From Hormoscilla sp. GM7CHS1pb (lineage in GTDB: Bacteria > Cyanobacteriota > Cyanobacteriia > Cyanobacteriales > Desertifilaceae): DNA of 64,000 nucleotides. Below, in pieces: positions 16,068 through 24,473 of the stretch (the stretch's first letter is position 1; every line of letters begins with the position of its first letter). The notes beneath the pieces are model-generated. The model was not told the origin of the DNA. It made no database searches and saw only the letters and a program-made list of their open reading frames with translations. Made by a program: the position numbers and the translations under genes. The DNA lies in the NCBI GenBank assembly GCA_014323675.1, contig JACONN010000006.1, forward strand, positions 1,116,001-1,180,000. The letters run 5' to 3'.

Positions 16068-18290
16068 ATGGAATCAACAGTAATGGATCAGGTTGCCTTC
16101 CAGATCGGCGGCGATATGGGGGAGGAAGTCAGGGACATAGCCATCGATCGCAATGGTGATGTCTGGGTTACAGGACGGTTCCGGGGCAGCATCGACATCG
16201 ACGGAGACGGAGAAGATGATTTAACCACTAATGGCTATGAAGATGCCTATGTAGCCAAGTTCGACTCTGAAGGGAATTTGGTGAGGGCCTATGATTTCGG
16301 CAATACTGGTTACGACGAAGCCAATAGCATAGCCATTGGCAGCAATGGTAATGCGTGGGTTCTAGGAACTTTCTCCGGCAGCATCGACATCGACGGAGAC
16401 GGCACCAATGATTTGACCAGTAGTAGCGGGGATAACTATTTAGCCAAGTTCGACTCTGAGGGGAACTTTGTTCAGGCCTTAGAGATCTACGCTCCACATA
16501 CTGAATCAGGCAAGAGCATAGCCATCGACAGCAAAGATAATGTGTGGATTAAAGGACGTTTCTTCTACCACCTCGACATCGACAAAGACGGCAACAATGA
16601 TTTGACCAATAATGGCGATGATGAGTATGATAGCTATTTCGCCAAGTTCGACTCAGAGGGGGATTTGGTCAACGTCTTCCAGATCGGCGGTAGCGGTGAT
16701 GACGTTGGTCATGGCATAGCCATCGACAAGGATGATCATGTGTGGACTACAGGCTCTTTCTCCGGCAGCATCGACATCGACGAAGACGGCAATAATGATT
16801 TGACCAGTAATAATGGCAGCAGAGATGGCTATGTAGCCAAGTTCGACTCGGAGGGGGCTTTGCTCTTTGCCAAAAATATCGGCGGTAGCGATCGGGACTA
16901 CAGCCTTGACATAGCCACCGACAGCAAGGGTGATGTGTGGGTTAAAGGACAGTTTCAGGGCAACATCGACATCGACGGAGACGGCACCAATGATTTGACC
17001 GATGGCTCAAAAGAGTATCCTTTTCCCATTGATGAATATGTAGCCAAGTTCTCGAGCAATGGTGATTTCGTCAAGGCCTTAAAGATCGGTGAGCATGGCG
17101 AAGCCGACCATACCGAAGCCATAGCCATCGATAGCAATGATCATCTGTGGGTTACAGGACAGTTCCGGGGCAGCATCGACCTCGACGGAGACGGCAACAA
17201 TGATTTGACTAGCGATAGCTCTTTCATCGATAGTTATGTAGCCCAGTTCGACTCTTCGGGAAATTTGGTTCAGGCCTTAAAGATCGGCGGTAGCGATGGT
17301 GCCGTTGGCGTTGACATAGCCGCCGACAGCAATGGTAATGTGTGGACTACAGGAGAGTTCTGGGACAGCATCGACATCAACGGCGATGGCAGCAATGATT
17401 TGACCAGTAAAGGCGTTAATGCTATCTATGTAGTTCAAGTTCAGAAGGCAACTACAGAAGAAGTCACTCAACTGAAAGTCACTCCTTCAGAACCGACCAA
17501 AGCAGTAGAACCAAACACAAGTGTCAGCTTTGATGTCAACTACTCTACTGAACCTGCGGAAACTCCCACCACAGGAATAGTCTTTCAAATGCATTGGGAC
17601 AGTTCTCAAGTAGCATTTGATCCAGTCACTGGTCTGACCGAGCATTTTCCTTTGGGCGCACAACCTATAAGTGCAGTCTTGGACGATCCGATTACCAACG
17701 GGGGTTTGGACGGCGACCCCAGCACAGACAAATACATCCTGCAAGCTTGGGTAGATGCTAACGGAAATTGGCCCAACAGTCCTAATCCTACCCTTTACAC
17801 GGCCAACTTCACAGCGCTACCAGGGTTTTCAGGGACACAGATCAACTTTGGTGCCAACTCAGATGACCTGCCTGCAAATAGCAACTTTGTCCCCAGTTCC
17901 ATTGCATTAACCTCCCCCGCTCCATCACCTGCTCCATCACCTGCACTGGACATTGATGGGAATGGAGTTATAGATGCGTTAACTGACGGCCTTGTGGCCA
18001 TACGTTATCTCTTCGGGTTCAGGGGAGAGACTTTGACTGAAGGTGTTGTAAGTGAAGGTGCCACTCGCGATACATCAGAAATTGTTACCTACTTGGATGA
18101 AATGGGGGACATAATGTTAGATGTAGATGGCAATGGCACGGCAGGAGCGTTAACTGATGGCATTTTATTCATGCGCCATGCTCTCGGGTTCTCTGATCAG
18201 GCTTTGATCTCGGGTGCAGTAAGCGAGGATGCCACTCGTACTACGGCTTCGGCAATTAATGAGCACCTGCAATCTTTCGGCATGATGTAA
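16068..18290 (+). CDS. SBBP propeller / cohesin-like / dockerin-like protein
   Basis: 740 residues. About seven SBBP repeats of roughly 60 residues (IAIDxNGDVWVTGxFxGSID, then VAKFDSEGNLVxA) form a likely beta-propeller. Each carries a DIDGDGxxDL calcium-type motif. Residues 465-620 (VTPSEPTKAVEPNTSVSFDV to the FGANSDDLPA region) resemble a cohesin-type beta-sandwich. After a Pro/Ser/Ala linker, two dockerin/EF-hand-like motifs follow (LDIDGNGVIDALTDGLVAIR and LDVDGNGTAGALTDGILFMR). AGAGGAGGTT precedes the ATG. There is no classical signal peptide. It is probably an extracellular Ca-dependent assembly protein. Confidence 0.8.
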   Translation: MESTVMDQVAFQIGGDMGEEVRDIAIDRNGDVWVTGRFRGSIDIDGDGEDDLTTNGYEDAYVAKFDSEGNLVRAYDFGNTGYDEANSIAIGSNGNAWVLGTFSGSIDIDGDGTNDLTSSSGDNYLAKFDSEGNFVQALEIYAPHTESGKSIAIDSKDNVWIKGRFFYHLDIDKDGNNDLTNNGDDEYDSYFAKFDSEGDLVNVFQIGGSGDDVGHGIAIDKDDHVWTTGSFSGSIDIDEDGNNDLTSNNGSRDGYVAKFDSEGALLFAKNIGGSDRDYSLDIATDSKGDVWVKGQFQGNIDIDGDGTNDLTDGSKEYPFPIDEYVAKFSSNGDFVKALKIGEHGEADHTEAIAIDSNDHLWVTGQFRGSIDLDGDGNNDLTSDSSFIDSYVAQFDSSGNLVQALKIGGSDGAVGVDIAADSNGNVWTTGEFWDSIDINGDGSNDLTSKGVNAIYVVQVQKATTEEVTQLKVTPSEPTKAVEPNTSVSFDVNYSTEPAETPTTGIVFQMHWDSSQVAFDPVTGLTEHFPLGAQPISAVLDDPITNGGLDGDPSTDKYILQAWVDANGNWPNSPNPTLYTANFTALPGFSGTQINFGANSDDLPANSNFVPSSIALTSPAPSPAPSPALDIDGNGVIDALTDGLVAIRYLFGFRGETLTEGVVSEGATRDTSEIVTYLDEMGDIMLDVDGNGTAGALTDGILFMRHALGFSDQALISGAVSEDATRTTASAINEHLQSFGMM

Positions 18291-18447
18291 GGCCTTATTC
18301 CTCTCCTTCCCGGGCTCCGCCTGGGAGGGCGCGGTTGGGGGGTTACCCCTAACCGCTAACCGCTTCCATATTCAGTTCGGGAAAACTTCCAACCCTCAAT
18401 CCCTAACCCCAACCCCCAACCCCTAACCCCTCTGTCTGGGACGTAAA

Positions 18448-18474
18448 AAATTTTATAGGTGGCAACTTGAGTTA
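18448..18474. repeat. 27-bp inverted repeat, right arm
   Basis: AAATTTTATAGGTGGCAACT plus TGAGTTA, complementary to 14272-14298 at 24 of 27 positions. Between it and the propeller gene lies C/A-rich low-complexity sequence (CCCTAACCCC repeats, 18378-18432). No gene lies in 18291-18613. Confidence 0.6.
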
Positions 18475-18613
18475 ATTATCATACAAATCCGGGCAGTAGC
18501 CGCTTATCAACGCTAAAGGTCCAGCAATCAGATATCCTAGTGGCAAGGATGATAGCAATCATCCGTCTGGTTGCAAAGACTCTTCAAGGCACTCTAAATA
18601 GCTGGTCAACTGG

Positions 18614-19072
18614 TCAATTGGTCACTAGCTGAAGAATTGCCACATCAAACTCACCGACAGGTGTGAGAGATATTTGGCGACGGTCTCCAGATGCATGGGC
18701 CAGACAGATGCCCAGATAGCTGGATGGCTTATAGGGTAGTCTGTCAGCCCACTCAATGGCCGCAATGCCCAAGGGAAACTCTACACCCTCCCAGTAGGCT
18801 TCTGGGTGCAAGGCGGCTACTTCTGCTGGTTGTAACCGGTACAAATCCAGGTGGTACAGGGGCAGGCGTCCCTCTAGATACTCATTAATCAGGGTGAAGG
18901 TCGGACTATCAATATTTTCAGTAATGCCCAGTCCAGCACCTATAGCCTGAACCAGAGTAGTTTTGCCAGACCCCAAGTCTCCTTCTAGGAGAATTACGCT
19001 ACCAGCAGGCAGACTGCGCCCTAGGGCTATACCGAGGCTGTGCGTCGCTTCTGGATCGAAAACTTTAATCAT
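18614..19072 (-). CDS. tsaE: tRNA threonylcarbamoyladenosine biosynthesis protein TsaE
   Basis: 152 residues. P-loop ILLEGDLGSGKTTLVQAI (about residue 30-45), then the family block NIDSPTFTLINEY and LYHLDLYRL, and IAAIEWADRLPY. TsaE is the ATPase that drives turnover of the TsaB-TsaD complex making t6A37 on ANN-decoding tRNAs. Start chosen at MIKVFDPEATHSL (ATG 19070-19072), which matches the normal family length; the upstream in-frame extension is not needed. It lies 261 bases from yvcK, on the same strand. Confidence 0.93.
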   Translation of the reverse strand: MIKVFDPEATHSLGIALGRSLPAGSVILLEGDLGSGKTTLVQAIGAGLGITENIDSPTFTLINEYLEGRLPLYHLDLYRLQPAEVAALHPEAYWEGVEFPLGIAAIEWADRLPYKPSSYLGICLAHASGDRRQISLTPVGEFDVAILQLVTN

Positions 19073-19333
19073 TGATATTACATGCTGTTCGAGGTCCGGT
19101 TGGGAAGCGATTCCCAACCGGACCTTACCGTTCCGGAAAAATCGGAACCGTAGGCGTAGCCGTGTGCGACTTTCACCGTACCAGGCTACTTGTGGGTAGT
19201 AGGGCCCTGTCTAGGGTAGGTAACTTTTGGATTACTCCCGTTGTCCCTTGCCTCATGGGATTTGGTCCCTGTTCCCATTTCTGGGCTAGCGTTCCGTGTT
19301 TGACCAGGTTAGGCTAGAACAGGTCGCACATAA

Positions 19334-20686
19334 TTATTTATCTTGTTCGTACCACCTCATTAGCACCTGGGCCAGTCGTTGGGGGTTGTGACGGATAAAG
19401 CCAGTGTGCTCGTCCTCATCCATCACATTACTCTGGATAATCCAGCGTCCTAAGTCCCGTACTGCCTCTCGGTCTAAGAACACGGGATGAGAATTTTCTC
19501 TGGCATAGCGAACCAGGGCTTGGCCAGACGGGCTATCCTTTTGCACCAGTACGGCGCTGAATAAGGGCTTACCTACAGCGCGATCGATGGCCCGGATATG
19601 GTCAGAAACAGTATATCCGGTGGTCTCCCCCGCTTGGGTCATGATATTGCAAATATAGACGATCGGGACTTGCTGGCAGGCGATCGCCTCTGCGATTTCG
19701 GGCACCAGCAAATTAGGAATCACGCTAGTATAGAGGCTACCAGGACCGACGATCATATAATCTGCTTCTTTAATGGCCTCGATCGCCGCTGGCAAAGCCG
19801 GGGGTTCCGCAGGGGTACAGCCAATTTTGACAATTTTTCCCCCAGCGTCGGTAATGCGAGATTCTCCCTCTATCCGCCGCCCGTCTGCTAACTCGGCCCA
19901 GAGGTTAACATCAGTCAGGGTAGCTGGGAGAACCTGACCCCGCACGGCCAAGACTTGGGAACTAGCGGCGCAAGCCTGTTCCAAATCTCCAGTAATCTCA
20001 CTCATGGCCGTCAGGAACAGATTGCCAAAACTGTGGCCCACCAGCCCATCACCAGCCTGAAAGCGGTATTGAAACAACTCAGTTAATAACTTTTCCTCAT
20101 CGGCCAAAGCTGCCAAGCAATTGCGAATATCCCCTGGGGGCTGCACCCCAACCTCCCGCCGCAGTCTCCCAGAAGACCCGCCATCATCCGCTACCGTGAC
20201 GATCGCTGTTATATTAGCACTGTAGAACTTCAGACCTCTAAGTAAAGTAGACAGACCAGTGCCACCACCAATTGCCACTATCTTCGGGCCTCGGTTTAAC
20301 CGGCGATGGTTGAGCAGCAGATCCACAAGTTCTTCATCTCCTGGTGGCATTAACACCTGGGTGATGGAAGTCAGGGTGCGATTTTGCCCCCAGAAAATCA
20401 ACAGCAGGCCGCAGATGAGGGCGATCGGTCCGCTGATATAGTTTGGTACGATCTTAGCAATCTGCCCCAGTACCTTCTCAATCAGTTGCAGCAGGTAAAA
20501 AATCGGGGTCTGCTTCGTCCAAATGGCTAAACCAAGACTCGTCAGCAAGACACCGCCAGCACTTAACAGCAACCAGCGCTTTACCAGTAAGCCTGGGGAC
20601 AACCACTTAAACCACTGGTTCAGGCGATGGGCGGAACTACTTCTTTTGAGGGGGTTTCTAGCTTGTTTGAGTAAACGAAATGGCAT
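19334..20686 (-). CDS. yvcK: YvcK/CofD-like protein (gluconeogenesis factor)
   Basis: 450 residues. KIVAIGGGTGLSTLLRGLK and TVADDGGSSGRLRREVG are the diagnostic nucleotide-sugar/phosphate-binding loops, with PPGDIRNCLAAL and VGPGSLYTSVIPNLL downstream. The N-terminal 110 residues hold two hydrophobic segments (about 30-55 and 80-100), a cyanobacterial extension that would anchor it in the membrane. In Bacillus YvcK controls carbon partition between gluconeogenesis and wall synthesis; the enzymatic role is unsettled. Sequence complete. Confidence 0.92.
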   Translation of the reverse strand: MPFRLLKQARNPLKRSSSAHRLNQWFKWLSPGLLVKRWLLLSAGGVLLTSLGLAIWTKQTPIFYLLQLIEKVLGQIAKIVPNYISGPIALICGLLLIFWGQNRTLTSITQVLMPPGDEELVDLLLNHRRLNRGPKIVAIGGGTGLSTLLRGLKFYSANITAIVTVADDGGSSGRLRREVGVQPPGDIRNCLAALADEEKLLTELFQYRFQAGDGLVGHSFGNLFLTAMSEITGDLEQACAASSQVLAVRGQVLPATLTDVNLWAELADGRRIEGESRITDAGGKIVKIGCTPAEPPALPAAIEAIKEADYMIVGPGSLYTSVIPNLLVPEIAEAIACQQVPIVYICNIMTQAGETTGYTVSDHIRAIDRAVGKPLFSAVLVQKDSPSGQALVRYARENSHPVFLDREAVRDLGRWIIQSNVMDEDEHTGFIRHNPQRLAQVLMRWYEQDK

Positions 20687-20747
20687 TTGACGCTCCTTGC
20701 CTGCCCAGGGGATATATTAGAGGAAGCTGCATTCTAGATCCTAGAGG

Positions 20748-20790
20748 TTAGTGGTCAGTGGTCAGTTGTTAGTTGTTAGTTGTTAATTGA
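20748..20790. repeat. Heptanucleotide short tandem repeat
   Basis: Tandem GTTAGTT/GTCAGTT units. Similar clusters occur at 27815-27860 and 39015-39050, and TTAGCAA variants at 32500-32570, 34020-34110, 38068 and 47535. These are STRR-type repeats of filamentous cyanobacteria. Confidence 0.75.
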
Positions 20791-20909
20791 ATGGGAACTT
20801 CCAACTGGTACGTGGGAAACGAGGGGAACCGATCGCTGTTGGGCCTGGTACGTGGGAACCGGTAACTGGTAGTCGCGCTGATGTCAGGATGGGTTAGGTG
20901 GTATTATCT

Positions 20910-21746
20910 ATGGCTGAACCTTTGATTGAACTGCGGGGAATTTCTCAGACTTTTGGTGAAAATAAGGTATTGGATAACTTGGATCTAACCATTTATCGGG
21001 AAGAAGCCTTGGCAATCATTGGTCCGTCGGGGACGGGAAAATCGACGATTTTGCGGATTATTGCCGGGTTGCATGTTCCTGATAGTGGCGAAATCTATGT
21101 AGATGGCAAGCAACGCCTGGGGTTAGTCGGTGATGTAGAAGACCCGATTACTATTGGCATGGTGTTTCAACAAGCGGCTTTATTTGACTCCTTAACTGTT
21201 GAGGAAAATGTGGGCTTTCTCCTTTACCAAAATTCTAAATTGCCCCGTTGGAAAATAAGGGAGTTGGTCAATGAAAAGCTGGAAATGGTCGGGTTGCCCG
21301 GAATAGGCGATCGCTTCCCGGCCCAGCTATCGGGGGGGATGCGCAAGCGGGTGAGTTTTGCCCGCGCGATCATGACTAACCCGACTCATCCGGCGTCTTC
21401 CGCATGCTCTTGTCCTGAAGGACGCGGCATGGGACAGACACCGCCCAAAGATTCCCCAGAAGTGATATTATATGATGAGCCAACAGCCGGTCTAGACCCG
21501 ATCGCCTCAACGGTGATTGAGGATTTAATCCGCCAGTTGCAGTCAGCAGAGGGGGGCTGTAGCTCTTACGTCATGGTTACCCACCAAGATAGCACTATCC
21601 GTCGCACAGCCGATCGAATTGTCTTCATGCACCAAGGGAAAGCGAAGTGGGAAGGGACAGTTGATGAGATTGATACCACCGACAATCCCTGGGTGCGACA
21701 ATTTGCGAGTGGCAGTGTGGATGGTCCGATCAAGGTAGCCCGCTAA
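20910..21746 (+). CDS. mlaF: MlaF-like ABC ATPase with in-frame repeat insertion
   Basis: 278 residues. Walker A GPSGTGKST, Q-loop VFQQAALFDSLTVEENV, signature LSGGMRKRVSFARAI, Walker B VILYDEPTAGLDP, switch HQDSTIRRTADRI. These match the ATPase of MCE/Mla lipid transporters. Between the signature helix and Walker B (after FARAIMTNP) about 20 residues (PASSACSCPEGRGMG and neighbours) are encoded by a palindromic repeat of family A at 21391-21443. The insertion keeps frame but sits between two motifs that act together. The MCE protein follows at 22317, separated by a TnpB remnant. The permease gene is not nearby. Confidence 0.88.
   Translation: MAEPLIELRGISQTFGENKVLDNLDLTIYREEALAIIGPSGTGKSTILRIIAGLHVPDSGEIYVDGKQRLGLVGDVEDPITIGMVFQQAALFDSLTVEENVGFLLYQNSKLPRWKIRELVNEKLEMVGLPGIGDRFPAQLSGGMRKRVSFARAIMTNPTHPASSACSCPEGRGMGQTPPKDSPEVILYDEPTAGLDPIASTVIEDLIRQLQSAEGGCSSYVMVTHQDSTIRRTADRIVFMHQGKAKWEGTVDEIDTTDNPWVRQFASGSVDGPIKVAR
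21391..21443. repeat. Palindromic repeat family A inside mlaF
   Basis: CGGCGTCTTCCGCATGCTCT followed by TGTCCTGAAGGACGCGGCAT, core hairpin GTCCTGAAGGAC. The same element occurs at about 24086-24150 (opposite orientation, intergenic) and at 56782-56834, inside the MBOAT gene. Confidence 0.85.
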
Positions 21747-21915
21747 AATGAGACTGGAAAATTACCCGTGGCGGTGTCTCCTGAGAGCTCGATGTTTCCT
21801 GGAAAATCGATGTCTCATTGGTTTACAGACGATCTCTGTGGAACTCGTCCTGAACGAAGAAGTCACCGCCCGATTCAGCATGCGGAAGACGCCGAGATGC
21901 TGTCACCTGCCCAAA

Positions 21916-22308
21916 ATGACAGATGCGTGTTTCAAGTCACTGGAAATTAATTTGACGATCCAAGCCACCTATCAGATACGGCTACCCGACGAACTCGTTC
22001 CCTTTGCGGAACGGATGAGTTTGTTAATGTCCGACGTGGTACGTCATCTCTATCAGGACTTGAAGGCTGGTCGGGCATTGAAAGACTTGAAGCGTGAGTA
22101 TCAGCTACGATTCGGCATCAATGCTCGTCAGTTCGACTCAGTGCATTCTGTTCTCAAAGGGAAGATTCGCAGCCGCAAGGAGTGTCACAAGCTACAAATC
22201 AAAGAGCTGAAGTCACGCATCAGTGACTTAAAGAAGTGGATAAAACTGTTCGATTCACGTCCGATAACTTTCTATAGGTTTTTAGGAACGGTGCTGATAG
22301 CGAGTTAA
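21916..22308 (+). pseudogene. IS605-type TnpB, N-terminal remnant
   Basis: From MTDACFKSLEINLTIQ the frame shows an N-terminal TnpB/OrfB-like segment: SDVVRHLYQDLKAGRALKDL, then REYQLRFGINARQFDSVHSV and LKSRISDLKKWIKLFDSRP. The central and RuvC parts, including all catalytic acids and the zinc ribbon, are absent; the frame stops at 22308. It separates mlaF from mlaD, which normally adjoin. Preceding sequence (21760-21915) carries GATGTCTC/GGAAAATCGATG palindromic pieces. No tnpA is present. Confidence 0.65.
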
Positions 22309-22316
22309 GCAATGAT

Positions 22317-23588
22317 ATGCGCAAGCAAATGGTTCGAGAAGGCACAACAGGTCTGATGATCCTGGCAGGAATCGGTGTTTTTGGGATCCTGTTTCTGTGG
22401 TTGCGGGGCTTTGGTTTTGGTCAAGGCAGCTATGAAACGGTGGTTGAGTTTAAGGATGTTGGCAGGATGCGAGTGGGGGCGACAGTCAGGTATCGCGGCG
22501 TACAAGTGGGCAGAATCATCAAAATCGCTCCTAAACCCAATAGTGTGGATGTAACTCTGGAAATTAGTCCGGCAGAGATAATCATCCCCAGTGATGTTTT
22601 GATAGAAGCAAATCAGTCGGGGATAGTCGGAGAAACTTCTGTAGACATCATACCTCGGAAAGCTTTGCCAACGAGTGCCCAAATCCCTAGCCCTCTCGAC
22701 CCCAACTGCGATAGCAGTGTCATTATCTGTGACGGCGCACGTCTGCAAGGTGAAACGGGAATCAGTTATGATGAACTGCTGCGCTCTAGCATAAAAGCGA
22801 GCGATATGCTTGCCAACCCAGAGTTCTTTACTAAACTAGACAGGGCGGTTGAACAGATAGGAAATGCTGCTGATGGTGTTAATCAGCTGACTGGCGATAT
22901 TTCCAAATTGACTATATCTGTGGATAAACAACTAAATACTTTCTCGGAAACCGCTCAAACTATGGGGAAAGCAGCCGATCGAATTAGCGTCTCAGCTGCT
23001 GAACTGACAGATCAACTTACTATCTCAACTGCTCAGCTCACCGATAGACTTAACACTACTACGGCTCAAGCAAATAAACTATTGGCTAACATGAACGATC
23101 TGGTCTCGAGTAATCGTTCTAGTCTAGTCAATACTCTCAATAATATCCAACAAACTAGCGAGGACCTCCGGGTTGCGGTTAACAGCCTGACGCCGATTAT
23201 TAACAAGGTTGAACAGGGTGATTTGGTGGCTAACCTAGAGGTTCTATCTAGTAATGCTGCTGAGGCGTCAGCCAATTTGCGGGATATCTCGAAGGAAATA
23301 AATAATCCGACGAATGTGCTGATGATGCAACAAACTCTGGATTCGGCTCGTGCTACTTTTCAGAATATTCAGAAAATTACCTCTGATGTGGAAGAACTAA
23401 CGGGAGATCCGGTTTTTCGCGATAACCTCCGCAATCTTGTTAATGGACTGAGTGGTCTGGTTTCTCAAACGGAACAATTACAACAGCAAGCTGAGGTTAT
23501 CCAAAGGCCAGATAGCCTAAATCAGGAGATCAAAAGTCCCGTTGCTGCTGAAATAGGAGAACAGGAGATGATAGAACCAGAATTGTGA
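22317..23588 (+). CDS. mlaD: MCE/MlaD family lipid transport protein
   Basis: 423 residues. N-terminal membrane anchor (GTTGLMILAGIGVFGILFLW), MCE domain (VVEFKDVGRMRVGATVRYRG, then VQVGRIIKIAP and QSGIVGETSVDIIP), and a long C-terminal helical region rich in Thr/Asn/Leu heptads. It binds lipids in the periplasm between inner and outer membrane, working with MlaE/MlaF. A Pro/Asp/Cys loop (SPLDPNCDSSVIICDG) is typical of cyanobacterial forms. Intact. Confidence 0.9.
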   Translation: MRKQMVREGTTGLMILAGIGVFGILFLWLRGFGFGQGSYETVVEFKDVGRMRVGATVRYRGVQVGRIIKIAPKPNSVDVTLEISPAEIIIPSDVLIEANQSGIVGETSVDIIPRKALPTSAQIPSPLDPNCDSSVIICDGARLQGETGISYDELLRSSIKASDMLANPEFFTKLDRAVEQIGNAADGVNQLTGDISKLTISVDKQLNTFSETAQTMGKAADRISVSAAELTDQLTISTAQLTDRLNTTTAQANKLLANMNDLVSSNRSSLVNTLNNIQQTSEDLRVAVNSLTPIINKVEQGDLVANLEVLSSNAAEASANLRDISKEINNPTNVLMMQQTLDSARATFQNIQKITSDVEELTGDPVFRDNLRNLVNGLSGLVSQTEQLQQQAEVIQRPDSLNQEIKSPVAAEIGEQEMIEPEL

Positions 23589-23700
23589 ATAGCGCAGCGT
23601 GTTCCCAGGCGGGAGCCAGGGAATGAGGTGAATTGAAAATTGTTGAAGAGAAAATTGAAGATTATTGATGATGTCGATTCGCAATTCGCAATCCTTCGGG

Positions 23701-24000
23701 CTAACTCAAATCCTCTTGCTGTGTTTCTCCCTTTTTGTAAACAGTACCTTTGGCATGCAGAAGGCGCGTGCGATCAAACAGCTGATCTTCTGTCAAATTC
23801 CACTGCTGGAGAACTCGATCTAAGTCTGTTTGAATTTCTCTGGCTCCGGGAAAACCATGATAGCGAATTCTCAGGCGGGCTAGCTCGGCTAAATTGTAAT
23901 CTATTGGTTCTTTTGCTTTCAGTAACTGATTCAGGATCTGGTGATCGTTTTTTTCTTGAGGATGCTGTTGATCGCGATCGGCTGATGAGGAGTTAGTCAT
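23701..24000 (-). CDS. DUF3288 family protein
   Basis: 99 residues starting MTNSSSADRDQQHPQEKNDH; the block HPQEKNDHQILNQLL, then LAELARLRIRYHGFPGARE and IQTDLDRVLQQWNLTEDQL, is characteristic of the cyanobacterial DUF3288 family. The start at 24000 is supported by the family; the longer in-frame reading continues into STRR-like sequence. Function unknown. Confidence 0.8.
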   Translation of the reverse strand: MTNSSSADRDQQHPQEKNDHQILNQLLKAKEPIDYNLAELARLRIRYHGFPGAREIQTDLDRVLQQWNLTEDQLFDRTRLLHAKGTVYKKGETQQEDLS

Positions 24001-24085
24001 GTTAATTAGCAGTAAGTAAGAATAATTGCGAATTGTGCAGGTAAACTTGTTAATTGTTCCCGATCGCATGGCAATTAGCAATTAG

Positions 24086-24225
24086 CTGGCGGTGTCTGGA
24101 GCATGCCGCGTCCTTCAGGACAAGAGCATGCGGAAGACGCCGAAGCGTCCATGATGGGCAACCAGTATCACTTGCCGATGTCTCCCGAGTTTTCACGGTG
24201 CGTCCAGGAGACATCGGAATGAGTG
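24086..24225. repeat. Family A and family C palindromes, intergenic
   Basis: 24086-24150 holds the family A element (GCCGCGTCCTTCAGGACAAG and AGCATGCGGAAGACGCCG). 24173-24220 holds a family C hairpin (CCGATGTCTCCCGAG and CAGGAGACATCGG). They are followed by a GATCGCGCAGCGTGGCGCAG piece and two AGAAACCGGGTTTCT-type palindromes at about 24325 and 24380. No gene in 24001-24473. Confidence 0.75.
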
Positions 24226-24473
24226 ATAATATTTTAGATCGCCCATGTAAAGTGATACTGCCGATCGCGCAGCGTGGCGCAGCCATGAGAATATGATAAG
24301 ATCTGGGCTAATTAGAGCATTGGTAAAGAAACAGGGTTTCGGTCGGGCAAAAAATCGATATTTCGTGCTTAACTGCACGAGAAACCGGGTTTCTACCTCA
24401 TACTCGATGTTCTAGGCGGGAAGTATGTAAAATTGCTAAACGCGAAAAACCAACTACAAGTTAGCCAATAATC

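Noticed and set aside
18378..18432. Telomere-like CCCTAACCCC tracts
   Set aside because: Irregular low-complexity sequence in a bacterial intergenic region, common in repeat-rich cyanobacteria; no functional meaning supported.
24050..24296. ORFs on both strands over 24050-24296
   Set aside because: Entirely within palindromic repeat families A and C, where both strands tend to stay open.
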